A stretch of DNA of 64,000 bases, from NCBI RefSeq assembly GCF_010093305.1, contig NZ_PDWS01000008.1, forward strand, positions 62,001-126,000, given 5' to 3'. This document shows, piece by piece, positions 1-8,825 of this stretch. Within the stretch, counting starts at the first letter, position 1, and the number at the start of each line of letters is the position of its first letter. The position numbers and the translations under genes were made by a program. Source of the stretch: Pseudoxanthomonas sacheonensis (lineage in GTDB: Bacteria > Pseudomonadota > Gammaproteobacteria > Xanthomonadales > Xanthomonadaceae). A model generated the notes under the pieces. The model made no database searches. It was not told the DNA's origin and saw only the letters and a program-made list of their open reading frames with translations.

Positions 1-218
1 ACTTCGCGGTAGTTGCCGGCCCGGATGCGGATGGTGGCCGCCGCGCCGCTGGCGACCGCGGCGTCCACGGCCGCCTGCACCGAACGGTAATCGCCGTGGC
101 CGTCGGTCGAGACAGTGATGGGCGCGCGACCGATGGCTGCCGGTGCGGCTGCCAGCAACGCAAGCAGCATCCACGCCGTGCGGCGGCCGGAAAGCCACGC
201 TTCCCCACCGCTACGCAC
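1..218 (-). CDS. Pectinesterase (pectin methylesterase), N-terminal part
   Basis: Only the first 72 codons lie in the window; the gene runs off the left edge. After a hydrophobic leader (MLLALLAAAPAAIG) the protein reads ITVSTDGHGDYRSVQAAVDA and then IRIRAGNYREV, the classic opening of pectinesterases, where the first turns of the right-handed beta-helix form. The family removes methyl esters from homogalacturonan outside the cytoplasm or in the periplasm. The start is uncertain: GTG at 218 gives an arginine-containing n-region before the hydrophobic core, while ATG at 170 gives a very short signal sequence. The gene begins just after the upstream TonB-dependent receptor stops, so it is probably the last gene of a receptor-receptor-esterase operon for pectin use. 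Confidence 0.8.
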   Translation of the reverse strand, partial: MRSGGEAWLSGRRTAWMLLALLAAAPAAIGRAPITVSTDGHGDYRSVQAAVDAAVASGAAATIRIRAGNYRE

Positions 219-231
219 GGCGCGGCCATGC

Positions 232-3200
232 TCAGAAGCGATAGCGCGCACCAAGATAGTACTGCTGGCCGGTGACGGTGTAGCGGTCCGCCAGTTTCAA
301 CTCGGAATCCACGTAGCGCTCGTCGGGCGTATCCAGAAGATTGATCGCCTCGAAGGTCAGGCTCAGGTTCTTGTTGACCTGGTAGGACATGTTGAAGTCC
401 ACGTTCCTGACGCTGTGCTTGCCGGTTACATCGGCGGTGATCAGCTCGTTGTCGTCCAGGTCCCAGACGTTCTCGCGGGTAAGGACTTCGCTTATGTAGC
501 CGTCGCGGTAGCTGGTGGAGACGCGCGCACTGAATTTTCCGTCGTCGTAATAAAGCGTGGCGTTGTAGGAATTGGGCGAAAGGTTGACCAGGTCGTTCTC
601 GGCGAAGCTGGTGACCACCGTGGCGTTGCTGTTGGCGGCGGTGCTGAACAGGTATTTGATCTCGGATTCGACGTGCGTGTAGTTGAACTGCACGCCGAAG
701 TTGCGCCAGAAGCCGGGCAGGAAGGCGAACGGCTGCTGGTAGGTGAGCTCATAACCCTTCAGTGGGCCGCCCGGCGTATTGAAATAGCTCTGCACGTTGA
801 ACAGCGTGTCGGCGGTGAAGCCGGCCGGCAGCAGGTCCAGCGAGTAGCCCATGTCGCCCCAGGTGGTCAGCAGGCGGGTGCGCTGGATGTAGCTCTCGAT
901 GTCCTTGTAGAACACCGCCGCCGACAGCAGGCCGCCTTCCTGGAAATACCACTCCGCGCTCAGGTCGTAGTTGGTCGAGCGGAAAGGCTCCAGCTTGGGG
1001 TTGCCCAGGTTGATCGAGAACACGCGGCCATCGTCGAAGTAGCCGGTCGGACCGCCGCTCACGCCGGGCGACAGATAAGTCAGTGCGGGGCGCGCCATGG
1101 TCTTGGCCGCGCCAAAGCGCAGCACCAGATTCTCGGCCACATCCCAGGCCAGGTTGAGCGAAGGCAATACGTCCGTATAGCTGTGGTCGACTTCGCTGCG
1201 CACCAGCAAGCGGTTGCCGGCGGCGCTGGTGGCGCTGGCCACGCCGAAGAACGTTTCGCAGGCGTCCGAATTGTTAGCCCCGTTGCTGGCCGCGCAGGGC
1301 GCATAACCCGACGCTTCGATCTGCGTGCTGACGTAACGCACGCCCAGGTTGCCGCGGAACGCGCGGTCGAACAGGTCGGTGTTGAAATCCAGCTGGAAGT
1401 AAGTGCCGAAGCTTTTTTCATTGACCTCGAAATTGTTGTTGGAAGCGCCGAAATGGCCGACGCTGGACAGGCGGTAGTCGCCGCCGGCCAGCCCCGTATC
1501 GCAATTGCAGTTGATGCCCAGCAGATCCGCGATGCTGTCGAAGTCGGGAATCAACCAGCCGCTGGGCACGTCGCCGTCCAGTCCGCTGCCGAATCCGGAC
1601 AGCGTGGTGCTCAGGTCGGCTACGGTTACTCCCGCCGGCAACGCCTGCGCCAGGCGTCCGTAGCTGATGTGGCGGTATTCTTCCGAGGACATGTCGTAGT
1701 CCTTGTACGCCAGGCCGGTGCTGAAGGTGAAAGTGGGATTGATGACGAATTCAAGATCCACCTTGGCGGTGTCGAATGCGTTGTCGACGTACTGCGGGTT
1801 GAGGCGCACTTCGCTGATGTTGGAGCCGCGCGCGGTACCGTTGCTGTTGACCGGCACGGCGCCGTAACCCAGCCACGACCATGCGTTCGGGTCGTTCAGC
1901 GCGAACGGGAAGGTCATGCTGGGCATGCTCGAACTGTTGCGCATATCCAGCACGAAGCCGTCCTGGTTCTGGTTGTCGAAACTGACCAGGGAGAAAACCG
2001 GACGGGAGTAATCGGAAGACGAATGCCCGACGGTGGCGTCCACCCGCACGTCTTCGCCGTTGTAGGCGAGATTGAGGCTGTACTGCTGGAACTCGGTCGA
2101 TTCTTCGATCTGGGTGGATTCGGTGCGGAAGTCGACATTGTCGAACACTCCATAGACCAGCCGGTTCATGTCGTCGACCTGCGCCTCGCGCACGACGATC
2201 TGGGTCTTGCCGCCCAGATTGGCTGCGCGGTGCAGGTTGGCGCCCACCGAATCCTCGCGCTGGTCCTTGTCCAGCTTGGAGTACATGCCGTCGAAGCTGA
2301 GCACGGTGTTGTCCGATACCTTGAATTGCAGCGCCGTCGTCACGCCCAGCCGCTCGATCTCGTGCGCGGTGCGGATGTAGCGCGGATAGCGCGGAATCCA
2401 GGCATTGGTCGCGGTTTCGTACGCTTGGATGTTCTCCGGCGTATTGGCCGGGCGCGGCAGGCCGGTGCCGCAGTTGTTGGCGTCGATGCCGTAGCTGCCC
2501 CAGCCGTTGTTGCGGTCCTGGTTGGCCTGGCTGCCGGTGCCCGCGGGGGTTTCGTTGGGCAGCCGGTTGCGCGGCGTCTGCGGGTTGTAGCCCACGGGAC
2601 TGCAGAAGCCATAGGTGCCGTTGTTGGCGGCGGTGCTCTGATGGGAGTTGCGGTGGTTGCCGTGCTCCCAGCGCACCGGGTTGTAGCCTTCCTCGGACAC
2701 GTTGCGCTTGCTGTAGGCGACGGAGAGCAATGCGCCGAAGCGCCCGTCGGCCCAGGTGTCGCTGATCAGGCCGGAGACGCGCGGGTCGGATTGCTCCGAT
2801 TGCTCGCTGTAGCCCATCTGGCCGCTGACCGAAGCCTGGAAGCCATCGAAGTCGAAGGGCCGCGAACCGCGCAAATCGACCGTGGAGCCCAGCGAACCCT
2901 CGTCCATCTGCGCGGACTGGGTTTTGTTGACCTTGACCTGGCTGAAAAGCTCCGAAGCGAAAGTATTGAAATCGAATCCGCGGCTGCGATTGACGCCTGC
3001 GCTGCCGGTGCCGGCCGTGGAGAGCGCTTCCAGGCCATTGAGCCGCACGCGCGTGAAGTCCGAACCCAGGCCGCGGATGGAGATGCGCTGGCCTTCGCCG
3101 CCTTCGCGGTCTATGGATACGCCGGCTACGCGCTGCAACGACTCGGCCAGATTCTGGTCGGGGAACTTGCCGATGTCCTCGGCGAAGATGGCGTCCACCT

Positions 3201-3402
3201 GCTCGACGCTGTAGCGCTTTTCGTCCAGCGATTTCTTGAGGCTTTCGCGATAGCCGGTGACGGTGACCTTGTCCAGCTCGGTAAGGCGTCCGGTGTCGGC
3301 GCTGCCTGCCTGTTGCGCGAAGGCGGGTGCCGTCAGCGCCATGGCGACGGATGCGGCCAGGATGGTAACCGGTGTCTTTCGGATTGCATGCTTGTGGCGC
3401 AT
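232..3402 (-). CDS. TonB-dependent receptor, pectin-locus copy A
   Basis: Outer-membrane TonB-dependent receptor of 1056 residues, a usual length for the large carbohydrate-type receptors of Xanthomonadaceae. A signal peptide (KTPVTILAASVAMALTAPAFAQ) is followed by a TonB-box-like LDKVTVTG near residue 45 and a plug domain (DIGKFPDQNLAESLQRVAGV, then ISIRGLG and VRLNGLEAL). The barrel ends in YYLGARYRF with the C-terminal aromatic residue expected of an outer-membrane beta-barrel. A GAGGGGG-type ribosome site precedes the ATG. It lies downstream of a paralogous receptor and upstream of a pectinesterase, with kdgK divergent. Import of pectin or galacturonate oligomers is therefore the best guess, but the ligand is inferred from context only. 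Confidence 0.93.
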   Translation of the reverse strand: MRHKHAIRKTPVTILAASVAMALTAPAFAQQAGSADTGRLTELDKVTVTGYRESLKKSLDEKRYSVEQVDAIFAEDIGKFPDQNLAESLQRVAGVSIDREGGEGQRISIRGLGSDFTRVRLNGLEALSTAGTGSAGVNRSRGFDFNTFASELFSQVKVNKTQSAQMDEGSLGSTVDLRGSRPFDFDGFQASVSGQMGYSEQSEQSDPRVSGLISDTWADGRFGALLSVAYSKRNVSEEGYNPVRWEHGNHRNSHQSTAANNGTYGFCSPVGYNPQTPRNRLPNETPAGTGSQANQDRNNGWGSYGIDANNCGTGLPRPANTPENIQAYETATNAWIPRYPRYIRTAHEIERLGVTTALQFKVSDNTVLSFDGMYSKLDKDQREDSVGANLHRAANLGGKTQIVVREAQVDDMNRLVYGVFDNVDFRTESTQIEESTEFQQYSLNLAYNGEDVRVDATVGHSSSDYSRPVFSLVSFDNQNQDGFVLDMRNSSSMPSMTFPFALNDPNAWSWLGYGAVPVNSNGTARGSNISEVRLNPQYVDNAFDTAKVDLEFVINPTFTFSTGLAYKDYDMSSEEYRHISYGRLAQALPAGVTVADLSTTLSGFGSGLDGDVPSGWLIPDFDSIADLLGINCNCDTGLAGGDYRLSSVGHFGASNNNFEVNEKSFGTYFQLDFNTDLFDRAFRGNLGVRYVSTQIEASGYAPCAASNGANNSDACETFFGVASATSAAGNRLLVRSEVDHSYTDVLPSLNLAWDVAENLVLRFGAAKTMARPALTYLSPGVSGGPTGYFDDGRVFSINLGNPKLEPFRSTNYDLSAEWYFQEGGLLSAAVFYKDIESYIQRTRLLTTWGDMGYSLDLLPAGFTADTLFNVQSYFNTPGGPLKGYELTYQQPFAFLPGFWRNFGVQFNYTHVESEIKYLFSTAANSNATVVTSFAENDLVNLSPNSYNATLYYDDGKFSARVSTSYRDGYISEVLTRENVWDLDDNELITADVTGKHSVRNVDFNMSYQVNKNLSLTFEAINLLDTPDERYVDSELKLADRYTVTGQQYYLGARYRF

Positions 3403-3474
3403 TGCGTTCCCCCTCGAGGATCACAGTACATTTACGGGATTGGCGAGTTGCGGAGCGATATCCGCCGGACAAGC

Positions 3475-3503
3475 GGTCCCGGGCGCGATGCGCGCCCGGG
3501 ACC
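3475..3503 (-). terminator. Perfect 13-bp hairpin between the two TBDR genes
   Basis: GGTCCCGGGCGCG and its exact complement are separated by a three-base loop. It sits 14 bases after the stop of the first receptor gene (minus strand) and before the second. There is no U-tract, so it may be an attenuator or an mRNA 3'-end stabiliser that sets a higher level for the promoter-proximal receptor, rather than a full terminator. Confidence 0.6.
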
Positions 3504-3516
3504 GAGGTTTCCGCGA

Positions 3517-6327
3517 TCAGAACTTGTAGCGCAGGCCCAGCAGGTACTGGCGGCCGGTTTCGCTGTAGTCCAGCGGAAGCGTGACGGCGGGGTTGGACAC
3601 CCAGGACTCCTGTGCCTCGTTGGTCAGGTTGATGCCTTCCAGGCTCAGCTCCAACTTGTCGTTGATCTTCCAGCGCACCGAGGCGTCCACCGTCGTGGTG
3701 CCGGTCTGGCCATGCACGCCGTCCAGGTTGAATCCGGCTTCGGTACCCGGCGCCTGCAACAGGTAATCATCGCGGTTGGTGGCCGAGATGCGGCCGGACA
3801 AGCGCTTGCCTTCATAGAACAGCGTGGCGTTCCAGGAGTGCTTGGACAGGTTGAGCAGATCGGTTTTCAGCACATTGGCGCCAGCGGCGTTGATGTACTG
3901 GATCTTCGAATCCACATAGGTGTAGTTCAACTGCACGCCAAGATTGGCCCACTTGCCCGGCAGGAAAGAGAACGGCTGGGTGTAGTTGGCTTCCAGGCCC
4001 TGCAGTTCGCCGCCTGGCGTGTTGAGCGGTACGGTGAAGGTGAAGTCGTCGGTGACCGATGCGCCGGTGCCGTCCAGCAGGCTGGCCGGCAGTCCGCTGG
4101 CCGAGTAGGGCTGCACCACGCGCGTGGTCTGGATGTAGCTGTCGACGTCCTTGTAGAACAGGCCCAGGCCAAGCATGGCGCCTTCATCGAAGTACCACTC
4201 GAAGCCCAGGTCCACGGTCGTGGCGCGGAACGGGTCCAGGTTCGGATTGCCGCCGCTGACCGTGCGCGCGCCGCCGCTGACGTTGACGGTGACGCCCGGG
4301 GTCAGGAAGCCGAGATCGGGGCGCGCCATCACCTTGGCCGCACCCAGACGGATCAGGAAGTCCGGCGCGACCTCCGCCACCAGATTCATCGACGGCAGCG
4401 TGTCGCTGTATTCGCGCGACACCGTGGTGGCCACAGGCGCACCGCTGGCGGTGGCGATGCCGGTGGAGCTTTGCTTGGTGCGCACGTAGCGCACGCCGAA
4501 GTTGCCCGACAGCGGAATGGAGCCCAGATCGGCGGAGAACTCGCCCATCAGGTAAACGCCGCGGTCTTCCTCATCCACGCTGCGGGTGTTGACCGCACGC
4601 TGGGTGAGCGCGAAGGTGCCGCTGTTGCTGTAGATGTCGAAGAAATCGGCGACGCCCTGGTAGTCGGGAATCACCCAGGTGCCGGGCGAGCCGTTGATGC
4701 CGCTCAGGCTGGCCTGTTCGGTCAGGTCGGAAGGCACGATGCGGGTGCCATCGGTGAAGTTCGGCACCGACACCTCGGAGGCGCGGCGCAGTTCGCGGGT
4801 GGAGAACGAATAATCCTTGGCCTGCACGCCGCCCTTCAGGCGGAAGCCCGAGCTGATGTTCCAGTTGAAATCCAACTGGGCGACATCGAAATCGTTCTCC
4901 ACGTATTGCGGACGGATGCGGATTTCGGCCAGCGTCCAGCCGGTGCCGCTGGTGGGGTCGATGCCGTAGTTGATGACCGGTTTGAACGGGTCGTTGCGGT
5001 AGTCGTAGCTGTAGTTGTCTACGTTCAGCTTGTCCATGATGATCGTCGTCTGGATCGGATTCTCGTGGTCCGACGTCGAGGTGCCGACCTTGCCGCTGAT
5101 CTTGAAGTTGTCGGTGAAACTGTGTTCGCCCTCCAGGCCGATCTGCTTGAACACGGTGTTCCATTCGTCGTGGCGGCTTTCCGAGCGCACGTCGACGTCG
5201 TCGAACAGGCCGTAGACCAGCGCGCCGTTCTCTATCACGCCGTCGCGCACGAGAGTCTGCGGCTTGCCGCCCTGCGAGGCGCCGCGGCTGAAGGAGATGG
5301 CTTCGATGTACTTCTCGTCGCGGGTAGCGTCGATCTTCGAATACAGCGCATCCAGCGAGAATTGGGTGCGGTCGGTCGGCTTGAACTGCAGCGATGCCGT
5401 AAGACCTGTGCGTTTCTGGTCGTGCTCCATCAGCGTGTAGCGCGGGAAGCGGGGATGGTAGACGTCGGCGGCGCATGCGGCCGGGAACAGCGGGGCCGGG
5501 TTGGCGCCGGCGGCGCAGCGGGCGAAGCCGTTGTTGCTCGGGCCGTTCGCCCAGCGGCCGCTGCCGCTGCCTTCCTCCAGCAACTGGCGTTCGGAATAGG
5601 CCACCGACAACAGCGCGCCGAACTTGCCGTCCGCCCAGGTGTTGGCGATCAGTGCGGCCATGCGCGGATCGGTCTCGCCGGCCATGTCGTTATGGCTGGC
5701 CTGGCCGCTGGCGGCGAAGGTGAAGCCCTCGTAGTCGAACGGGCGCGCGGTGCGCAGATCGACCGTGGCGCCCAGCGAGCCTTCGTCGGTGTCGGCCTGT
5801 GCGGTCTTGCGCACGATGAGCTGCGAGAACAGGTCCGAAGCGAACACGTTGAAATCGAAGTTGCGATTGCGGTTGGAGCCGCCGGACTGGTCGGTGGCGC
5901 CCACCGTGGTCAGGGCTTCCATGCCATTGATGCGCACGCGGGTGAACTGCGGGCCCAGGCCACGGACGGAGATGTTGCGTCCTTCGCCGGCATCGCGGGT
6001 GATGACCACGCCGGGAATGCGCTGCAGAGATTCGGCCAGATTGAGGTCGGGGAACTTGCCGATGTCCTCGGCGACGATGGCATCCACCACGCCGGCTTCG
6101 CCGCGTTTGATGTCCAGGGCCTTTTCAAGGCTGGCCCTGTAACCTGTGACGGTGATGGTGCCCAGCGTGTCCACATCCTCGGATTCGGATGTGGTGGGTG
6201 CGGCGGTGGTATCGGCCGGGCTGGCTTCTTGTGCGATTGCGGACAGGGCATTGGCCTGCAGCGCGAATGCGATCGACAGCGCGAGCACGGTAACCGGTGT
6301 CTTCCGGCGGTTGTTGCGAGTTTGCAT
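3517..6327 (-). CDS. TonB-dependent receptor, pectin-locus copy B
   Basis: Outer-membrane receptor of 936 residues, paralogous to its downstream neighbour. Both share the start RKTPVT, the TonB-box region (TITVTGYRASLEKALD here), the plug segment EDIGKFPDLNLAESLQRIPGV and the ISVRGLGPQFTRVRINGMEAL core. The barrel ends YLLGLRYKF. The ATG at 6327 has an AGGAGG site seven bases upstream, and the same leader type (GAGG then GGGAAC) precedes the other receptor, which suggests tandem duplication followed by ligand divergence. As the first gene of the minus-strand pectin operon, it faces kdgK across a 241-base shared control region. A role in oligogalacturonide uptake is inferred from neighbours. 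Confidence 0.93.
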   Translation of the reverse strand: MQTRNNRRKTPVTVLALSIAFALQANALSAIAQEASPADTTAAPTTSESEDVDTLGTITVTGYRASLEKALDIKRGEAGVVDAIVAEDIGKFPDLNLAESLQRIPGVVITRDAGEGRNISVRGLGPQFTRVRINGMEALTTVGATDQSGGSNRNRNFDFNVFASDLFSQLIVRKTAQADTDEGSLGATVDLRTARPFDYEGFTFAASGQASHNDMAGETDPRMAALIANTWADGKFGALLSVAYSERQLLEEGSGSGRWANGPSNNGFARCAAGANPAPLFPAACAADVYHPRFPRYTLMEHDQKRTGLTASLQFKPTDRTQFSLDALYSKIDATRDEKYIEAISFSRGASQGGKPQTLVRDGVIENGALVYGLFDDVDVRSESRHDEWNTVFKQIGLEGEHSFTDNFKISGKVGTSTSDHENPIQTTIIMDKLNVDNYSYDYRNDPFKPVINYGIDPTSGTGWTLAEIRIRPQYVENDFDVAQLDFNWNISSGFRLKGGVQAKDYSFSTRELRRASEVSVPNFTDGTRIVPSDLTEQASLSGINGSPGTWVIPDYQGVADFFDIYSNSGTFALTQRAVNTRSVDEEDRGVYLMGEFSADLGSIPLSGNFGVRYVRTKQSSTGIATASGAPVATTVSREYSDTLPSMNLVAEVAPDFLIRLGAAKVMARPDLGFLTPGVTVNVSGGARTVSGGNPNLDPFRATTVDLGFEWYFDEGAMLGLGLFYKDVDSYIQTTRVVQPYSASGLPASLLDGTGASVTDDFTFTVPLNTPGGELQGLEANYTQPFSFLPGKWANLGVQLNYTYVDSKIQYINAAGANVLKTDLLNLSKHSWNATLFYEGKRLSGRISATNRDDYLLQAPGTEAGFNLDGVHGQTGTTTVDASVRWKINDKLELSLEGINLTNEAQESWVSNPAVTLPLDYSETGRQYLLGLRYKF

Positions 6328-6568
6328 GGGTTCCCCTCCTCAAGGGCACATGTATCGCTCTATGGCGGCTTTTAGCGATGAAACTAATCGGGTTTTGTCA
6401 CCTCGAGATGCTTTCCAGAAGTAAAATGACACCGCTGGTCAAAAAAACCGTAACAGAGTGTGCGGTGCAACAACAACTATTGGTTTCCGGGGGTTATGGT
6501 GTGTCCCGGGGACAATCCTTGCCGCAGTCCAGTCAGGGCGCGGATCACTAGGTCATGGGAGCGTTTAC
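6328..6568. promoter_or_regulatory. Divergent control region, TBDR operon / kdgK, with operator-like element
   Basis: The 241 bases between the divergent receptor operon and kdgK hold both promoters. At 6427-6441 there is TGACACCGCTGGTCA, with TGAC/GTCA arms and A-rich flanks on both sides. It resembles the central-CG palindromes bound by LacI-family sugar regulators in Xanthomonadaceae. A hexuronate regulator could act on both units here, but no regulator gene is in the window. Confidence 0.4.
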
Positions 6569-7588
6569 ATGCGGGGACACGTGGTCTGTTTCGGAGAGCT
6601 GCTATTGCGCCTGGGTGCGCCGGCACGGCAGTTGCTGCTGCAATCCCCTTGCCTGGAAGTGCACACCGGCGGGGCGGAAGCCAACGTCGCCGTTTCGCTG
6701 GCCAGGATGGGCCACCGTGCGCGCATGGTCGGACTGGTTGCGGACAACGCCCTGGGCGAGTCGGCGACAGGCGAACTGCGCCGCCACGGAGTGGATACGC
6801 GCGCGGTCGGCAAGGCCGAGGGACGCATGGGACTGTATTTCCTGACACCGGGAGCCATCCAGCGCCCGAGCGAGGTGCTCTACGACCGCGCCGACTCCGC
6901 TTTCGCACGGCACGGTGGCGGCGAGCACGACTGGAAGGCGCTACTGCAGGGGGCCGACTGGCTGCACGTGTCGGGCGTCAGTCCGGCATTGGGGCAACTG
7001 GCTGCCGACCGCACCTTGCAGGCGGTGCGGGCCGCGCGCGCAGCCGGGGTGAAGGTGTCCTTCGACGGCAACTTCCGTCCCAAGCTGTGGGAGGCCTGGC
7101 AGGGCGATGCCGCCGGGATCCTGCGTGCGATCATGGCCGAGGCCGACCTCATGTTCGCCAGCCATCGCGATATCCAGGTAGTGCTGGGGCGGGCGTTTCC
7201 GCAGGAGACTTCCCATGCGAGGTTCCTGGCGGGAGCAGAAGCTGCTTTCTCCGCATTTCCGCATTTGCAGCGCATGGCCGCCACCCAGCGCGTGCAGCAC
7301 AGTGTCGACCACCATTCTCTGTCGGCCATCGACGCCCGCCGCGACGGCAGCAGCCACATTACGCCGGTGTACGAGCTGGCCTCGATCGTGGACCGCATCG
7401 GCACCGGCGACGCATTCGCGGCCGGTGTGCTGCATGGCGAGATCGCCGGCATGGACGATGCGCAGGGTTTGCATTTTGGCCTGGCGGCGGCTTGCCTGAA
7501 GCACTCGCTGCCGGGGGATTTCAACTTGGTCGGCGTTGCGGAGATCGAGGCGCTGCTGGAGGAGGGCGGGTTCGACGTGAGGCGTTGA
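6569..7588 (+). CDS. kdgK: 2-keto-3-deoxygluconate kinase (PfkB family)
   Basis: A 339-residue PfkB-family sugar kinase. It shows the N-terminal CFGELLLRLGAP strand, the GGAEANVAVSLARMG signature near residue 32, the FDGNFRPKLW motif typical of KDG kinases, and the C-terminal GTGDAFAAGVLHG anion hole with catalytic Asp. KdgK phosphorylates 2-keto-3-deoxygluconate, the common product of galacturonate and glucuronate catabolism, to KDPG in the cytoplasm. The ATG at 6569 is chosen over an in-frame codon 37 triplets earlier because GGGA lies eight bases before it and homology begins there. Its place divergent from pectin receptors and a pectinesterase fits its role. The aldolase step (eda) is not in the window. 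Confidence 0.92.
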   Translation: MRGHVVCFGELLLRLGAPARQLLLQSPCLEVHTGGAEANVAVSLARMGHRARMVGLVADNALGESATGELRRHGVDTRAVGKAEGRMGLYFLTPGAIQRPSEVLYDRADSAFARHGGGEHDWKALLQGADWLHVSGVSPALGQLAADRTLQAVRAARAAGVKVSFDGNFRPKLWEAWQGDAAGILRAIMAEADLMFASHRDIQVVLGRAFPQETSHARFLAGAEAAFSAFPHLQRMAATQRVQHSVDHHSLSAIDARRDGSSHITPVYELASIVDRIGTGDAFAAGVLHGEIAGMDDAQGLHFGLAAACLKHSLPGDFNLVGVAEIEALLEEGGFDVRR

Positions 7589-7967
7589 GGGAGCGTGGAA
7601 GCCTTCGCGGCCGCAGAATGCCGAACGTCCTCAGTCGTCATCCCAGCGCAAGCTGGGATCCATCTTGATCTTGCCGTTCGACGCGGCCCGACCCTCGTCC
7701 GCAAACATCAAAGTCAAAATGGATCCCAGCTTGCGCTGGGACGACGTCATCGTTTCTATCTGATGCATCAGAGTTACCGGGTCGCAGCAAAATTGCTGGG
7801 TCCCGGCCTATGCCGGGACAACGGTGGGTATTGCGACTCGGTTCCAGGCGACGTCCCCCAATCCAATGGAGGCCGCCAAGCAATGAAATGTTTCTTCTGA
7901 ATATGCCGCCGAAGACTTTTCTTTGCTTCCGTTTCCCGCACACTGCGCGCCATGAAGAGCATGGTCG
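7589..7967. repeat. Intergenic gap with palindromic repeat (GTCATCCCAGCG family)
   Basis: Positions 7636-7750 hold two inverted copies of a Lysobacteraceae-type repeat. The left copy reads GTCATCCCAGCGCAAGCTGG then GATCCATCTTGATCTTG; the right copy is its complement after a 35-base spacer. A second palindromic unit, GTCCCGGCCTATGCCGGGAC, follows at 7801-7820. The remaining bases up to 7967 are AT-richer and probably carry the promoter of the lyase gene. I see no gene in the gap. Confidence 0.75.
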
Positions 7968-8825
7968 ATGCGTAGCAAGCTGTTCGTCCCTGGGGTGCGT
8001 CCGGAGTTGTTCGCCAAGGCGCTGGCGGGCGATGCCGATGCGTTGAGCTTCGACCTGGAGGATTCGGTACCCGAAGCGCGCAAAGGCGAAGCCCGCGAGT
8101 CGGTGTCCGCCTTGCTGCAGTCGGCCCCGCTGCTGGCCACGGCGAAGATCGTCGTGGTGCGGGTCAACGCCGTGGATACGGTGCACCTGGCAGCCGACCT
8201 GGCCGCGGTCGCGCGCACGGGCGTGGACCTGATCAACCTGCCCAAGGTCGAATCGGCGCAGGACGTGCTGGCTGCCGTCGCCCTGCTGGAGAAGGCCGAA
8301 GCGGCCAATGGCGTTGCCCAACCGATCGGGCTGCTGGCCAATATCGAAACCCCGCGCGGTCTGCGCCTTGCCGCCGAAATCGCATCCGCCCATCCACGCG
8401 TGGCCGGGTTGCAGCTGGGCCTGGCCGATCTGTTCCAGCCTTTGGGCATCGATCGCCGCGATCCGGCCAACGTCCACGCCGCGCTGTATGCGATGCGCAT
8501 GGCGGCCGCCGAAGCCGGTGTGTTCGCCTGGGACGCCGCCTTCGCCGACATCGGCGATGCCGATGGCTTCCGCGCCGAAGCCGGCATGGCGCGCCGTCTG
8601 GGCTACGTGGGCAAGAGCTGCATCCATCCCAGTCAGGTGGCCTTGGCCAACCAGGCGTTCCAGCCGGATGCCGAAGAAATCGCAGCGGCGCGGCGCATCG
8701 TCGCTGCGGCGCGCGAGGCCGGGCACGGCGCGTTCCTCGTCGATGGCCGCATGATCGATCTTCCTTTCCTTAAGCGGGCCGAAGCGATCCTGGCTTCGGC
8801 CGACGCCAATACGGGCGCGTCTTGA
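7968..8825 (+). CDS. HpcH/HpaI-family CitE-like acyl-CoA lyase
   Basis: A 285-residue TIM-barrel protein of the citrate-lyase-beta-like (CitE) branch of the HpcH/HpaI family. Visible signatures are RSKLFVPGVRPE at the N-terminus, ADALSFDLEDSV (metal/CoA region), VRVNAVDT, NLPKVES, the acidic IETPRGL strand near residue 125 and GKSCIHPSQV near residue 210. Relatives cleave malyl-CoA, citramalyl-CoA or similar 3-hydroxyacyl-CoA thioesters to acetyl-CoA and a keto compound. The stop overlaps the start of the symporter gene, so the two are translationally coupled. With the CoA-transferase at 21.7 kb it could degrade a hydroxy-dicarboxylic acid. The substrate is not visible from sequence. Confidence 0.8.
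   Translation: MRSKLFVPGVRPELFAKALAGDADALSFDLEDSVPEARKGEARESVSALLQSAPLLATAKIVVVRVNAVDTVHLAADLAAVARTGVDLINLPKVESAQDVLAAVALLEKAEAANGVAQPIGLLANIETPRGLRLAAEIASAHPRVAGLQLGLADLFQPLGIDRRDPANVHAALYAMRMAAAEAGVFAWDAAFADIGDADGFRAEAGMARRLGYVGKSCIHPSQVALANQAFQPDAEEIAAARRIVAAAREAGHGAFLVDGRMIDLPFLKRAEAILASADANTGAS

Noticed and set aside
115-6375. A 2,086-codon open frame on the plus strand across the pectin receptors
   Set aside because: It is the antisense of two clear TonB-dependent receptors; long antisense frames arise from high GC and codon bias. Its translation has no recognisable domain.
7636-7750. Repeat pair first considered as a CRISPR-like or integron-type element
   Set aside because: There is no regular spacer pattern and no cas or integrase gene. 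It is a palindromic intergenic repeat found in several places.
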